Counted from the first letter of the stretch, positions 20,062 through 29,034 are shown. The stretch is DNA of 49,565 nucleotides from Bacteroidia bacterium (GCA_026391255.1 JAPLDU010000089.1:1-49565); one strand, 5' to 3'. The notes: generated by a model from the sequence alone, not told the origin. Numbers and translations: made by a program.

Positions 20062-20760
20062 ATGAAAATGCAAAGCAAATATTTGATTTACCTCTTCATT
20101 GTTTTGGGATTCATATTATTGTTTACAAATAGTTGTAAGAAAGTTGATAATGAAAATTCATCTTATATCGTCAATGACATCGACGGCAATGTTTATCATA
20201 CTGTTAATGTTGGTACACAGGTATGGATGGTTGAAAATCTGAAAGTGACAAAATATAACAATGGCACAGCTATACCATTGGTTACTGATAATACTGCATG
20301 GAGCAATCTAACAACACCAGGGTACTGTTGGTATAACGATAGTGCACAAACATATAAGAATACGTATGGCGCCTTGTATAATTGGTACGCAGAAAATAAT
20401 GGTATACTTTGCCCTACCGGATGGCATGTACCAACCAATTTTGAATGGACCCAATTAACTAATTTTCTTGGTGGTGATAGTATTGCCGGAGGGAAGCTGA
20501 AAGAAGCCGGAACCTCACATTGGATTCACCAGAGTAGCGTAGCTAACAATTTCAGTGGTTTTACGGCTTTGCCCGGTGGCTTCCGTGATACCCATGGTAT
20601 CTTTTACGATTTCAGCATCTTCGGCTACTGGTGGTCGACTACCGGATACGATGCTTCACGTGCATGGTACCGCAGTCTTGCTTATAACAGCGCAAAGGTT
20701 AACCGGAACTACAGTGTCGAGTCGGTCGGATTCTCGGTTCGCTGTATCAGGGATTATTGA
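20062..20760 (+). CDS. FISUMP-domain lipoprotein
   Basis: Lipoprotein of 232 residues with one FISUMP domain, function unknown. The signal peptide ends in a lipobox-like LLFTNSC with C25, followed by a KK-rich linker. The domain runs from about 38 (DIDGNVYHTVNVGTQVWM) to the end, with CPTGWHVP, GGKLKEAGTSHW, FTALPGGFRD, YWWSTT and the terminal FSVRCIRDY. It is equivalent to a single domain of the two-domain protein at 3613-5817, so this window holds three FISUMP copies. A candidate promoter lies just upstream; the gene appears monocistronic. Confidence 0.88.
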   Translation: MKMQSKYLIYLFIVLGFILLFTNSCKKVDNENSSYIVNDIDGNVYHTVNVGTQVWMVENLKVTKYNNGTAIPLVTDNTAWSNLTTPGYCWYNDSAQTYKNTYGALYNWYAENNGILCPTGWHVPTNFEWTQLTNFLGGDSIAGGKLKEAGTSHWIHQSSVANNFSGFTALPGGFRDTHGIFYDFSIFGYWWSTTGYDASRAWYRSLAYNSAKVNRNYSVESVGFSVRCIRDY

Positions 20761-20964
20761 TAAAGGATGACTCTTTAGAAAAAGGACTAATTTATTTTTT
20801 TAATGAAAGCCCTTTGGTCAGTACACTGATGGGCGTTTGCATTTTATGATTTGATTCCTTTTCCAATTAATAATCATATTTTAGTTCTTTAATCCTGCAA
20901 TAACATACAATAATCCTGTTTCTTCCAGCCAAATCATTTCTTTGTTTTTTTTCACATAATTTCC

Positions 20965-21150
20965 TCAAGCGGCGTAGCTGCGACCTGTCTGTAAAAGTAG
21001 CGTTCATTCCTTATCTATAAAGCAGCGTAGCCGGGACCTAAATGTAAATGGCAGATTCAGGTCACAGCTAAGCTGTTTTGATTTTAACATACTTACTTTA
21101 TTTACAGCCTGGGAGCAACTATGTTGCTAAAGCATAATATCAGACTGACT
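20965..21150. repeat. pair of inverted GTAGCTGCGACCTG-type repeats
   Basis: Two plus-oriented units (GGCGTAGCTGCGACCTGTCT at 20974 and CAGCGTAGCCGGGACCTAAA at about 21024) face two minus-oriented units (AGGTCACAGCTAAGCTG about 21059, and CTGGGAGCAACTATGTTGCT about 21108). Each unit is followed by a TGTAAA-type stretch. Together they form a long imperfect palindrome in the gap before the MFS gene. Confidence 0.6.
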
Positions 21151-21218
21151 AACCAGAATCATAATGAATTGTCACAGTTAGTCAATTATATATTTTTTTG
21201 TTTTTTTGCAAAAAATAT

Positions 21219-22463
21219 ATGCATATGAGCAGCAGCCTGAAAGAGGAACTGAAAGCCACCCTGAATTTTACCGTGTTTGTCGGCGCATTGGGTTATTTTG
21301 TGGATATGTACGATTTGTTACTGTATGGCATAGTACGAATACCAAGCCTTACCGCATTAGGCATCACAGGCGATAAACTGGTGACGGTAGGTGTATTTTT
21401 ACTAAACATGCAGATGGCCGGAATGCTCATCGGTGGCATCATCTGGGGAGTGCTTGGCGACAAAAGAGGCAGGAAATCGGTTCTGTTCGGCTCCATAGCC
21501 ATATATTCCCTTGCCAATATTGCCAATGCCTTTGTCACAACTACCGGGATGTATGCGGCGGTGAGGTTTTGTGCCGGTGTGGGGCTTGCCGGTGAATTAG
21601 GAGCTGCCATCACCCTTGTGAGCGAAGTGCTGAAAAAAGAAAGCCGCGGTTACGGAACTACCATCGTTGCCTGTGTCGGTCTGCTTGGCTCTGTCACTGC
21701 CGGGCTTGCAGGAACCTACCTCACCTGGAGGGCAGCTTATATTTTCGGCGGCGGACTTGGCCTGTTGCTGCTTGCCATGCAGGCAAAACTTTTCGAATCG
21801 GGTATTTATTCATCCATCATTTCCAAAGGGATCAAAAGAGGCAGTTTTATCAGCCTGTTCAATAACCGGGAAAGATTTTTCAAATACATGAGATGCATCA
21901 TGATTGGTTTACCGATGTGGTTCGTGGTGGGCATACTCATCATGCTTTCACCGGAATTAGGGAAGCATATTGGTGTTATTGGGATTGTTATGGCAAGCAA
22001 AGCAATTATGTACACCTACATGGGCCTTATTGCCGGGGATATCGTCAGCGGTTTCTGCAGCCAGTATTTCAAAACAAGGAAAAAAGTGGTGGCTACTTTT
22101 CTTACAACAACAAGTATCTTCGTCATCCTTTATTTTTCAGTACACAATATTTCACTTACGTTCTTTTATACCCTGTGTTTCTTTATCGGCGCCAGCATAG
22201 GTTACTGGGCAGTATTTGTGACCATTGCCTCAGAGCAGTTTGGAACCAACATGAGGGCGACCGTTACTACCACAGTTCCCAATTTCGTACGCGGATCAAC
22301 CGTGTTGATCACCCTGTCATTTCAGGCACTCAGAGGATGGCTTGGTCTTACCGGTGCAGCATTGACTGTTGGTTTTACAACCATCATCCTCGCATTTATA
22401 TCGCTGTATTTCATGGAAGAAACCTATCATAAGGATTTGAATTACATTGAAGAGATTGAATGA
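21219..22463 (+). CDS. MFS transporter
   Basis: Inner-membrane major facilitator superfamily permease of about 414 residues with twelve predicted membrane helices. The loop between helices 2 and 3 carries GDKRGRKSVLFGS, the MFS motif A, and the fourth-fifth helix region carries RFCAGVGLAGELGAAITLVSE, as in sugar- and metabolite:H+ symporter-like families. The substrate cannot be inferred. A TTG at 21198 is in frame, but the ATG at 21219 or 21225 gives a more natural N-terminus. No neighbouring gene is co-transcribed. Confidence 0.85.
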   Translation: MHMSSSLKEELKATLNFTVFVGALGYFVDMYDLLLYGIVRIPSLTALGITGDKLVTVGVFLLNMQMAGMLIGGIIWGVLGDKRGRKSVLFGSIAIYSLANIANAFVTTTGMYAAVRFCAGVGLAGELGAAITLVSEVLKKESRGYGTTIVACVGLLGSVTAGLAGTYLTWRAAYIFGGGLGLLLLAMQAKLFESGIYSSIISKGIKRGSFISLFNNRERFFKYMRCIMIGLPMWFVVGILIMLSPELGKHIGVIGIVMASKAIMYTYMGLIAGDIVSGFCSQYFKTRKKVVATFLTTTSIFVILYFSVHNISLTFFYTLCFFIGASIGYWAVFVTIASEQFGTNMRATVTTTVPNFVRGSTVLITLSFQALRGWLGLTGAALTVGFTTIILAFISLYFMEETYHKDLNYIEEIE

Positions 22464-22489
22464 TTTATTTTCAGGTCAATAATTTTTTC

Positions 22490-22757
22490 AACCACATAGT
22501 ATCTTATTTCTGAAATCTTGACGTGTATTGGAAAAAAATTCCAAAAAACAAATCACAAAAAACAAATAATAAACAAAATAAAAATTTCAAATACCAAACA
22601 AACTACTTTGAAATTGTCATTTTGTTGATTGATATTTATTTGTTATTTGTATTTTGAGATTTGTGATTTCTTGTTTGGTTCTGGCTTGTCTAGGTTAGGT
22701 AGATAGGAAACACAGAGAGGAAAAACTATGTGTATCTATGTGACTATTGTGGTAAAT
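22490..22757. repeat. nested repeats: ACCACATAG element interrupted by dispersed palindrome copy 3
   Basis: The outer arms are ACCACATAG at 22491-22499 and, at the right, CTATGTGTATCTATGTGACTA through GTGGTAAA. Between them lies a complete copy of the dispersed palindrome (about 22498-22703), from AGTATCTTATTTCTGAAATC to GTTTGGTTCTGGCTTGTC. The outer element without this insertion is seen at 27337-27455. Confidence 0.75.
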
Positions 22758-22769
22758 AAATATTTACAA

Positions 22770-24494
22770 TTATTCAATAACGGGTATTGATCCGATTAAA
22801 GTCCTAGTATAGGATGAGACCGGGTTTTCACAGAGTTCATCGGCATCGCCGGTTTCTTCGATCCTGCCGTTTTTCATCACCACTATCCTGTCAGACATGT
22901 ACCTGATCACTGACAGGTCATGGGATATGAAAATATAAGTGAGTCCGAAGCTATCCTTCAGATCGTTCAGCAGGTTGAGCACCTGTGCCTGTATCGATAC
23001 ATCGAGCGCAGAAACAGGTTCGTCGCAGATGATGAATTCTGGGCCGGTGGCCAGCGCACGGGCAATCACCGCCCTTTGCCTTTGCCCTCCTGATAATTCA
23101 TGAGGGTAGCGGAAATAAAATGAATCGTCAAGGTCTGTCTTTTCAAGCAATCCGATCACCTGGTTCTTCAGTTCAGCGTTATTGAAAGACTTTTTGTGAA
23201 CTCTCATGGGTTCCATTATGGCCTCTCCTATGGTCATTCTTGGGTTGAGAGAAGAATAAGGATCCTGGAAAATAAGCTGCATTTTCTGCCTCAACCTCCG
23301 CAACTCAGATTTTTTAAGTTTGCTGAGTTCCAGTCCCCGGAAAAAAATATCCCCGCTGCCGGCTTCAACCAGCCTGAGGATTGTTCGTCCCAGTGTTGTT
23401 TTACCACATCCCGATTCGCCCACCAGTCCTAATGTTTCACCCTTGTACACCTCAAGGTTCAAATCATTCACTGCTTTGATAAAACCGGTGGCTTTTCCCG
23501 AAAAACCCCTGCCTGTTGTGTACCAGGTATTCAGGTTCCTGATCACCAGTTCAGGTTCCCGGGAATAAATCAACTGATGCATTTCTTCCCTTGCTGAAGA
23601 AGTAATGTATTTAATTTCAGGGGCTTTTTCTTCGGTTGGTATATTTATATAATCCCGAACAGTAATGAGCCTTTGCGGGCGTTTGTCCAACGGGGGACGA
23701 CAGGCCAGCAGGCCTTTTGTATAAGGATGTTTTGGAAAATGCAGGATGTTCCGGGTGCTGTCTTCTTCCACAATCTTCCCTTTCCGGAAAACTGATATCC
23801 GGTCGGCAATCTGCGAAAGCACGCCGATATCATGGGTGATAAACATGATGCTCATGTTGAACCTGATTTGTAAGCTTTTCAGAAGGTCAAGAATGGTCTT
23901 CTGCACGGTTACATCAAGGGCTGTGGTGGGTTCATCGGCAATGAGAAGATCGGGCCTGCAGCTCATGGCCATAGCGATCATTACCCTTTGCCGTTGCCCT
24001 CCGGAAAGCTGATGAGGGTAGGAATCATAAAGTTTTTCAGGCCGGGGTAACTGAACTTCATTGAACCAATGAATGACCTGTTCCTTTGCATCTGCCCTGC
24101 CAATCCTGTTATGCGTCAGTATAGCTTCAGCCACCTGCCTGCCGCAGGTCATTACAGGGTTGAGCGAGGTCATGGGTTCCTGGAAGATCATGGAAATCCG
24201 GTTACCCCTGAGCAGCCTGATCTCCTCTTCTTTCAGTGTGAGCAGGTCGACCACCCTGTTATTCTCCGTTTCAAATAATACTGATCCTTTTAATGATACA
24301 TTCTTTTCCGGTAATAATCGCAGAACTGATAAGGCAGTGACCGATTTACCGGATCCCGATTCGCCAAGGATACCGAGTGTTTCAGTCCTGTGAATCTTAA
24401 GACTGATATTTTCAGTCACCCATTGTATTTTTCTGCCTGAGTAAAACCCAGCAGAAAAATCTTTCAGTTCCAGAAGAGGGGTTGAAATTGACAT
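22770..24494 (-). CDS. fused double ABC ATPase of an oligopeptide-type importer
   Basis: Cytoplasmic ATPase of 574 residues that combines the two nucleotide-binding subunits (DppD-like and DppF-like) of a peptide/nickel-type ABC importer. Domain 1: Walker A GESGSGKS at 44-51, signature [12 protein letters not shown], Walker [13 protein letters not shown]. Domain 2: Walker [10 protein letters not shown] in the middle of the protein, [12 protein letters not shown] and [12 protein letters not shown]. Each half ends with the typical oligopeptide-ABC C-terminal segment ([24 protein letters not shown]). The fusion resembles YejF-type proteins. The permease and binding-protein genes are not adjacent, so they lie elsewhere. 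Confidence 0.92.
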   Translation of the reverse strand: MSISTPLLELKDFSAGFYSGRKIQWVTENISLKIHRTETLGILGESGSGKSVTALSVLRLLPEKNVSLKGSVLFETENNRVVDLLTLKEEEIRLLRGNRISMIFQEPMTSLNPVMTCGRQVAEAILTHNRIGRADAKEQVIHWFNEVQLPRPEKLYDSYPHQLSGGQRQRVMIAMAMSCRPDLLIADEPTTALDVTVQKTILDLLKSLQIRFNMSIMFITHDIGVLSQIADRISVFRKGKIVEEDSTRNILHFPKHPYTKGLLACRPPLDKRPQRLITVRDYINIPTEEKAPEIKYITSSAREEMHQLIYSREPELVIRNLNTWYTTGRGFSGKATGFIKAVNDLNLEVYKGETLGLVGESGCGKTTLGRTILRLVEAGSGDIFFRGLELSKLKKSELRRLRQKMQLIFQDPYSSLNPRMTIGEAIMEPMRVHKKSFNNAELKNQVIGLLEKTDLDDSFYFRYPHELSGGQRQRAVIARALATGPEFIICDEPVSALDVSIQAQVLNLLNDLKDSFGLTYIFISHDLSVIRYMSDRIVVMKNGRIEETGDADELCENPVSSYTRTLIGSIPVIE

Positions 24495-24575
24495 TCAGTT
24501 GATATGGAATGAGTTGTAAATATTAATTGTGTTTCAGGTCCTTAATATAAAAAATTTCATAATAAATATCATTTT

Positions 24576-24665
24576 ACTTCTCCAACTACCTCTAAAACAG
24601 GGGAGGCAAAAACCTGCGACTCACAATGCCCCACTTGTTTTAGGAGGGGTTAAGGGAGGTAAAAT
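24576..24665. repeat. CCTCCCC hairpin repeat, copy downstream of DUF559
   Basis: About 90 bp with two hairpins joined by GCAAAAACCTGCGACTCACA: CCTCTAAAACAGGGGAGG and CCCCACTTGTTTTAGGAGGGG. It is near-identical to 25107-25197 on the other side of the gene, in the same orientation, and ends two bases before the restored DUF559 stop codon. Confidence 0.9.
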
Positions 24666-24666
24666 A

Positions 24667-25028
24667 CTACTTGAAATTGCGTCTTATTTCATTTAAAACC
24701 CAGTCAGTTCTAAACATTACGTCATTATTAATAAAACGGATAATGTTAATGCCAAGATTATTAAGATATTCTGTTCTTTTTTGTCATGTTCTTTCCCTTC
24801 CTCCGTAAAGTGAGGTGAGCCATCAAGTTCAATTGCAAGTTTTTCAGTAGGACAATAAAAATCAAGTACATATTTTCCAACACAGTGCTGTCTTCTAAAC
24901 TTCCGACATTCAAGCTTTTTGTTTTTTAAGTGATTCCATAATAATAATTCAGCAGGAGTAAGTCTTTTCCTTAGCCAGCGCCTCATTTCTTTTAAATCAG
25001 GGAGGTTATGTATTTGATTTTGTTTCAT
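24667..25028 (-). pseudogene. DUF559 nuclease-like protein, -1 frameshift at A6
   Basis: Small protein of the DUF559 family, related to Vsr-type PD-(D/E)XK endonucleases. The uninterrupted frame ends at 24717 after 103 residues, with an unrelated hydrophobic tail after K84. A -1 shift at the AAAAAA run (about 24777-24782) restores the family's C-terminus: RTEYLNNLGINIIRF, then DWVLNEIRRNFK, stopping at 24667-24669, total about 120 residues. Visible features are LTPAE at 23-27, FRRQHCVGKYVLDFYC with D56, and E67-L-D69 in AIELDG. The catalytic half is therefore present in either reading. The gene is enclosed by direct copies of a hairpin repeat. It may be decayed, mis-sequenced, or frameshifted on purpose at the A-run. 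Confidence 0.8.
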
Positions 25029-25106
25029 ATAGTATAATAAACCATCAAATTTTTTAAAATTTTGCCCTACTGTTTCTTATATTGATACAATATGTTCAGG
25101 TCAATT

Positions 25107-25197
25107 TTACCCCACCAACCTCCCCTAAAACAGGGGAGGCAAAAACCTGCGACTCACAATGCCCCTCCTGTTTTAGGAGGGGTCAGGGGAGGTAATT
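25107..25197. repeat. CCTCCCC hairpin repeat, copy upstream of DUF559
   Basis: Two perfect hairpins: CCTCCCCT-AAAAC-AGGGGAGG and CCCCTCCT-GTTTT-AGGAGGGG, linked by GCAAAAACCTGCGACTCACA. The two loop sequences are complementary to each other. Outer TTACCCCACC and GGGGAGGTAA also pair. Related stand-alone copies lie at 28438-28570, 38666-38774 and 42990-43041. Confidence 0.9.
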
Positions 25198-25211
25198 TAT
25201 AACAATTTTCA

Positions 25212-27143
25212 TCAGTTACAGCCTGCCACTTTCATAAATTCAGGGCTGACATTATATCCAAGAGATTTTGATTTAAGGGCATCCCGGCATGCCTGGTCGA
25301 ATTGTTTTAGCTGATAATAAGTGATGGCACGGTTAAAATAAAATACCCCGTTATTGAAGATTTGAATGGCATGATTGAAAGCATCAAGCGCTGCATTGAA
25401 ATCTTTCATTTTCAGGTAAGCACAACCAATTGTATTCCACATATCGCCACTGGAATCAGGTACTATGGACATCTGCCTGCGAAAATCCCCGATGGCTTCA
25501 TTTTCCCTGTTCAGCTTGTCAAATAACAAACCCCGGCTCAGATAGCCATTTTCTGTTTTGGGGTCTAATTCAATGGCACGGTTAAAGTCGCTCATCGCCA
25601 GATCATACTTCCCTGTTTCGGCATAGGCAGCGCCCCTGTTCTCATAAGTTTTCTGTTTATCCGGATCAATGGCAAAACATTTATTGTAATCATCAATGGC
25701 AAGCTGGTACTGTTTTCTGTCAAAATAAATATTTCCACGGTTTATCAATGCTTCCGTTTCCTGTTTATTCAGCCTGATGGCTTCATCGTACATCTTCATT
25801 GCTTTATCGTATTTTTTTTCTGCTTTGTACAGGTTGGCCCTGTTGCAATAAGCACGGCTTCCGGGGGCTGCACTGATGGCCTTATCCCAAAGTGCTGTTC
25901 CGTTTTTCCAGGTGGTTGCCTGGCTGTATCCTGTTGTGACAAACACCACAGAGGCAAGGGTGAGTATGGCATAGAGCAAACCCGGAACAGCGCTCTTATT
26001 TTTCTCTATCCATTGCTGAACATAATATCCTATTAAGAAAAAAGGACCCAGCAAAGGCAGATAGGTATAACGATCGGCAATAACAGCGCTTCCGACCGGG
26101 AGAAATTGCAGGACAAGCAACAGGTTGACCAGGTAGAACAGAATAGAAAATGTGAGCACACGGTTCTTCCTGCGGTAGATGACCAGCAAAGCGATCAATG
26201 CCAGGCTCACAATCGGTGACAGGTAATAGTCGGCTGGCAGACTCATATTGATTGGCGGAAACGGATAAAATGCGCACAAATTGAAAGGTACGATGGCTTT
26301 AACAAGGTAAATCATAATCCCGTAATTACCAAAAAAGAACCGCGAAGTGGCTGAAAACATTCCCGCCTCTGCCACAGCGCCCTGGTGACTTTGTGCTTTC
26401 AGTGTCAGTACGCTGAAGAAAACCGCCACGAGAAGGAAGGGTATTTTTTCGAGGTAAGTCTTCCATTTGTCAAGCCTCATATAATAGTAATCAATTGTGA
26501 GCAGGGCAACAGGGAAGATGATCGCTGCAGGCTTTGACAGGATGGATAAAACAAACAGGATAAATACCAGGATAAGATCAGGCCATTTACCCCGTTCGAG
26601 ATATCTCAGGTACACTAACATAGCGCTGAGAAAGAACAATGCATAAAGAACGTCCTTGCGCTCTGACACCCAGGCCACCGATTCGACATGCAGCGGATGG
26701 ATACCAAACAGTAATGCAGTGATAAAGCCAGTCCAGTTCCTGCCATTACTTAGTTTCCTGAATAAAAAGAAAACAAGTACCACGTTGATCAGGTGGAGCA
26801 GCAGGTTCAGGATATGATATGAAGAGGCCGATCGTCCAGACATGGCATAATTGACAGCCAGCGATAACATGGTAAGAGGATGATAGTTTCCCTGGACAGG
26901 AGTCGTCAGGATATTTCCCATGTTGGAAAGCGACCTGATGGTCAGATTTTTTGTAGCGTAATCATCGTCGTCCCAGTTTACGAAACCGGAATGAAAAACA
27001 GGCATGTAAGTGATGAGAGTCAGCGCCAGGCAAACCGCAAGCATCCAAGCGTAGCCTTGTTTTCCTGATTTTGCAACTTCTTTCTTTTGGCCGTTTTTTA
27101 TGGGTCTTTGCTTTACGGGCTTCATGTTAATCGGATAAAACAT
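25212..27143 (-). CDS. polytopic membrane protein with C-terminal TPR repeats
   Basis: A 643-residue inner-membrane protein. After a basic N-terminus it has about ten to twelve hydrophobic helices (about 30-420), then tetratricopeptide repeats to the end (about 430-635; for example AYCNRANLYKAEKKYDKAMK and ALINRGNIYFDRKQYQLAID). Between the first helices are WDDDDYATKN and HPLHVESVAWVSERKDVLYA, motifs shared with TMTC-like and PMT/GT-C glycosyltransferase-related proteins, where the acidic loop is catalytic. A glycosyltransferase role is therefore plausible but unproven. An alternative ATG lies 18 nt downstream. It stands alone between repeat regions. Confidence 0.82.
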   Translation of the reverse strand: MFYPINMKPVKQRPIKNGQKKEVAKSGKQGYAWMLAVCLALTLITYMPVFHSGFVNWDDDDYATKNLTIRSLSNMGNILTTPVQGNYHPLTMLSLAVNYAMSGRSASSYHILNLLLHLINVVLVFFLFRKLSNGRNWTGFITALLFGIHPLHVESVAWVSERKDVLYALFFLSAMLVYLRYLERGKWPDLILVFILFVLSILSKPAAIIFPVALLTIDYYYMRLDKWKTYLEKIPFLLVAVFFSVLTLKAQSHQGAVAEAGMFSATSRFFFGNYGIMIYLVKAIVPFNLCAFYPFPPINMSLPADYYLSPIVSLALIALLVIYRRKNRVLTFSILFYLVNLLLVLQFLPVGSAVIADRYTYLPLLGPFFLIGYYVQQWIEKNKSAVPGLLYAILTLASVVFVTTGYSQATTWKNGTALWDKAISAAPGSRAYCNRANLYKAEKKYDKAMKMYDEAIRLNKQETEALINRGNIYFDRKQYQLAIDDYNKCFAIDPDKQKTYENRGAAYAETGKYDLAMSDFNRAIELDPKTENGYLSRGLLFDKLNRENEAIGDFRRQMSIVPDSSGDMWNTIGCAYLKMKDFNAALDAFNHAIQIFNNGVFYFNRAITYYQLKQFDQACRDALKSKSLGYNVSPEFMKVAGCN

Positions 27144-27186
27144 TCAAACAGCTATCAAAAATAGAAATTTTTGAAGAACTTCATTA

Positions 27187-27655
27187 AGTATCTTATTTCT
27201 GAAATCCTGACGTGTATTGGCAAAAAATTCCAAAAAACAAATCACAAAAAACAAATAATTAACAATATCAAATTTTCAAATAAGTATATATTATCACTAA
27301 TAAATTTGAGAATTTAAACTCTTACACTCCTAATATTTTACCACATAGTATCATAGAAACATAGGCTTCACATAGACTTGACCATTATTTGCAGTGATAA
27401 TTCGGGATAAAAACTATGTGTCTTACTATGTATCTACTGTGTCTATGTGGTAAAAAAAGATACAAATATTATTAATTTTCATCAACCTTTTTTATGGGGA
27501 TAAGCAGTATAATATTACTCGCTTTGCAAACGAATAAGTCCGTTCTTCCGAATCATTTACAGGTTTTGAATTTGTCATTTTGTCTTTTGAAATTTATTTG
27601 TTATTTGTATTTTGAGATTTGTGATTTCTTGTTTGGTTCCGGCTTGACCAGGCTA
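27187..27655. repeat. dispersed palindrome copy 4, arms separated by an ACCACATAG element
   Basis: The left arm at 27187-27285 (AGTATCTTATTTCTGAAATC, CAAATCACAAAAAACAAATAA) is separated by about 270 bp from the right arm at 27566-27651 (GAATTTGTCATTTTGTC, GTTTGGTTCCGGCTTGACC). Between them lies a 119-bp inverted-repeat element, TTTACCACATAG at 27337 to CTATGTGGTAAAA at 27455. No protein is encoded. Confidence 0.75.
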
Positions 27656-27685
27656 CGAAAGATACCTTCGATTATTATGTTTGGT

Positions 27686-28273
27686 TTACTGATGAGCCCT
27701 GTAACCGGTGGAAGCCATCATTTGTTCCATAAACTGGTAGAGGTAATTTTTATATAAATTAATTTTCTCTTCTATTCCTGCAACAGCTGAGCTGAGTATT
27801 ATTCTGCTGCCTGAAATCCTTTCCACGCGTTTCAGCGTATCCTCAATAGCGCTCAGATGCCTGTTATTTACGAACCAGTTATCCCTGACCATATAACCAA
27901 ACACGCGGGCGAACCGTTCCGGGAAACTGGCCGACGAGAGGCCAATCCTCTGGTAGCATTGTACGGCAAAGTTTTCCAATGAAATAGCCGAGAAATCATG
28001 CCAGTGAACTGCCAGTAAATGATCAATAAAAATATCAGTGATAATACCTCTGTAATGACCGTATTCATTGCCGGTCAGTTGTTTAATATTTATGAAGCCA
28101 TCGTTATTATTGCATAAGGAATCGAGGTGGCGATGATAGACCAATCCATTTCTGATGCCTTCGGGGTAATGTGTTTTCGCTATGTTGCCTTTCACAAAAT
28201 CACCGAAAACGTTGCCGGCAAGTACAGCGTCATCATCAAAGTATGAAAAATATGCATGTCCGAGAAAATTCAT
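27686..28273 (-). CDS. acpH: ACP phosphodiesterase-like protein (AcpH/DUF479 family)
   Basis: Probable acyl-carrier-protein phosphodiesterase, which removes the 4'-phosphopantetheine group from holo-ACP. The start at 28273 (MNFLGHAYFSYFDDD) matches the family's conserved N-terminus; the frame extends 16 codons further upstream but without family similarity. Diagnostic blocks are AGNVFGDFVKG, GLVYHRHLDSL, and HYRGIITDIFIDHLLAVHW with metal-binding His and Asp residues. The product has 195 residues, in the usual range. It is isolated, with repeats on both sides. Confidence 0.85.
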   Translation of the reverse strand: MNFLGHAYFSYFDDDAVLAGNVFGDFVKGNIAKTHYPEGIRNGLVYHRHLDSLCNNNDGFINIKQLTGNEYGHYRGIITDIFIDHLLAVHWHDFSAISLENFAVQCYQRIGLSSASFPERFARVFGYMVRDNWFVNNRHLSAIEDTLKRVERISGSRIILSSAVAGIEEKINLYKNYLYQFMEQMMASTGYRAHQ

Positions 28274-28375
28274 GAAGCATTTTATAAACATAAATAATTC
28301 ATAATAACCTGCATTTTTCATTATTGTTTTCGGTATAATTCAAACTTCTTATGAAACTGATAAATATACAGCGTC

Positions 28376-28624
28376 TCTTAGAAGCTGTTTTGAATTTTAT
28401 TAAGTGTTTGGTTATTAACGTATAATTTTAATTTATGTACCCTCCCCTTCGTCCCCTCCCTCCGCCGCGGCGGATGGCAGGGAGGGGATTAAACGCTTAT
28501 TTCTATATTATAAATTAGCAGAACTCAGTTCCCCTCCTTGCTGGCAGGGAGGGGTCAGGGGTGGGTAAAAAGTAAAATATGGCAAAATTTTGAGATATTA
28601 ATAAATATAAAACAACCTCTTAGC
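28376..28624. repeat. three-level nested hairpin repeat
   Basis: The outer arms are CTTAGAAGCTGTTTTGAATT (28376) and its approximate reverse complement near 28605-28624 (AAAACAACCTCTTAG). Inside are two CCCTCCC hairpins (28453-28487 and 28531-28554). The first hairpin carries the micropalindrome TCCGCCGCGGCGGA at 28461-28474 in its loop. No gene lies in 28274-28835. Confidence 0.75.
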
Positions 28625-28835
28625 CTTTGTGTTAAATATTTATCCTAAACACTGCAGGTTGTACAGACGCCGGCTGGTAAATTTTATGAACTTTAGTGAT
28701 ATTGTGATTGTTATCATAAATTCTGACAAACTATTGACAGTAATTAAATAAATGATAAAAATTGTATTTAACGAAAATATTATCAACCGATTGAATATTA
28801 TTCCATTCATTCACGACTTAGTTGCAGAATTTATT

Positions 28836-28951
28836 TTATATTAAACCGAAATTTATTTATTACATAAATATTGCTTAATTCACTAAATATCATTTGATTA
28901 TATTTGTAAATCGTTCCGCCTCCGGCGGATAGTAATTCTAAAATTAATATT
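28836..28951. repeat. 100-bp direct repeat, copy carrying a micropalindrome
   Basis: Nearly identical to 35262-35364 in the same orientation (starts TTATATTAAACCGAAATTTA, ends TAATTCTAAAATTAATAT). This copy has TCCGCCTCCGGCGGA at 28915-28929 where the other has AATTCG. It contains TATATTTG (28899-28906), which fits the -7 consensus, and lies about 85 nt before the giant secreted-protein gene. Confidence 0.88.
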
Positions 28952-29034
28952 AATCCTGGGTTGTTGAAAATCCAGGTATACTCTGTGTCTGTTGATCAGA
29001 GTATTTTGTAATTTTGAACTTTAAAATATCCGGT

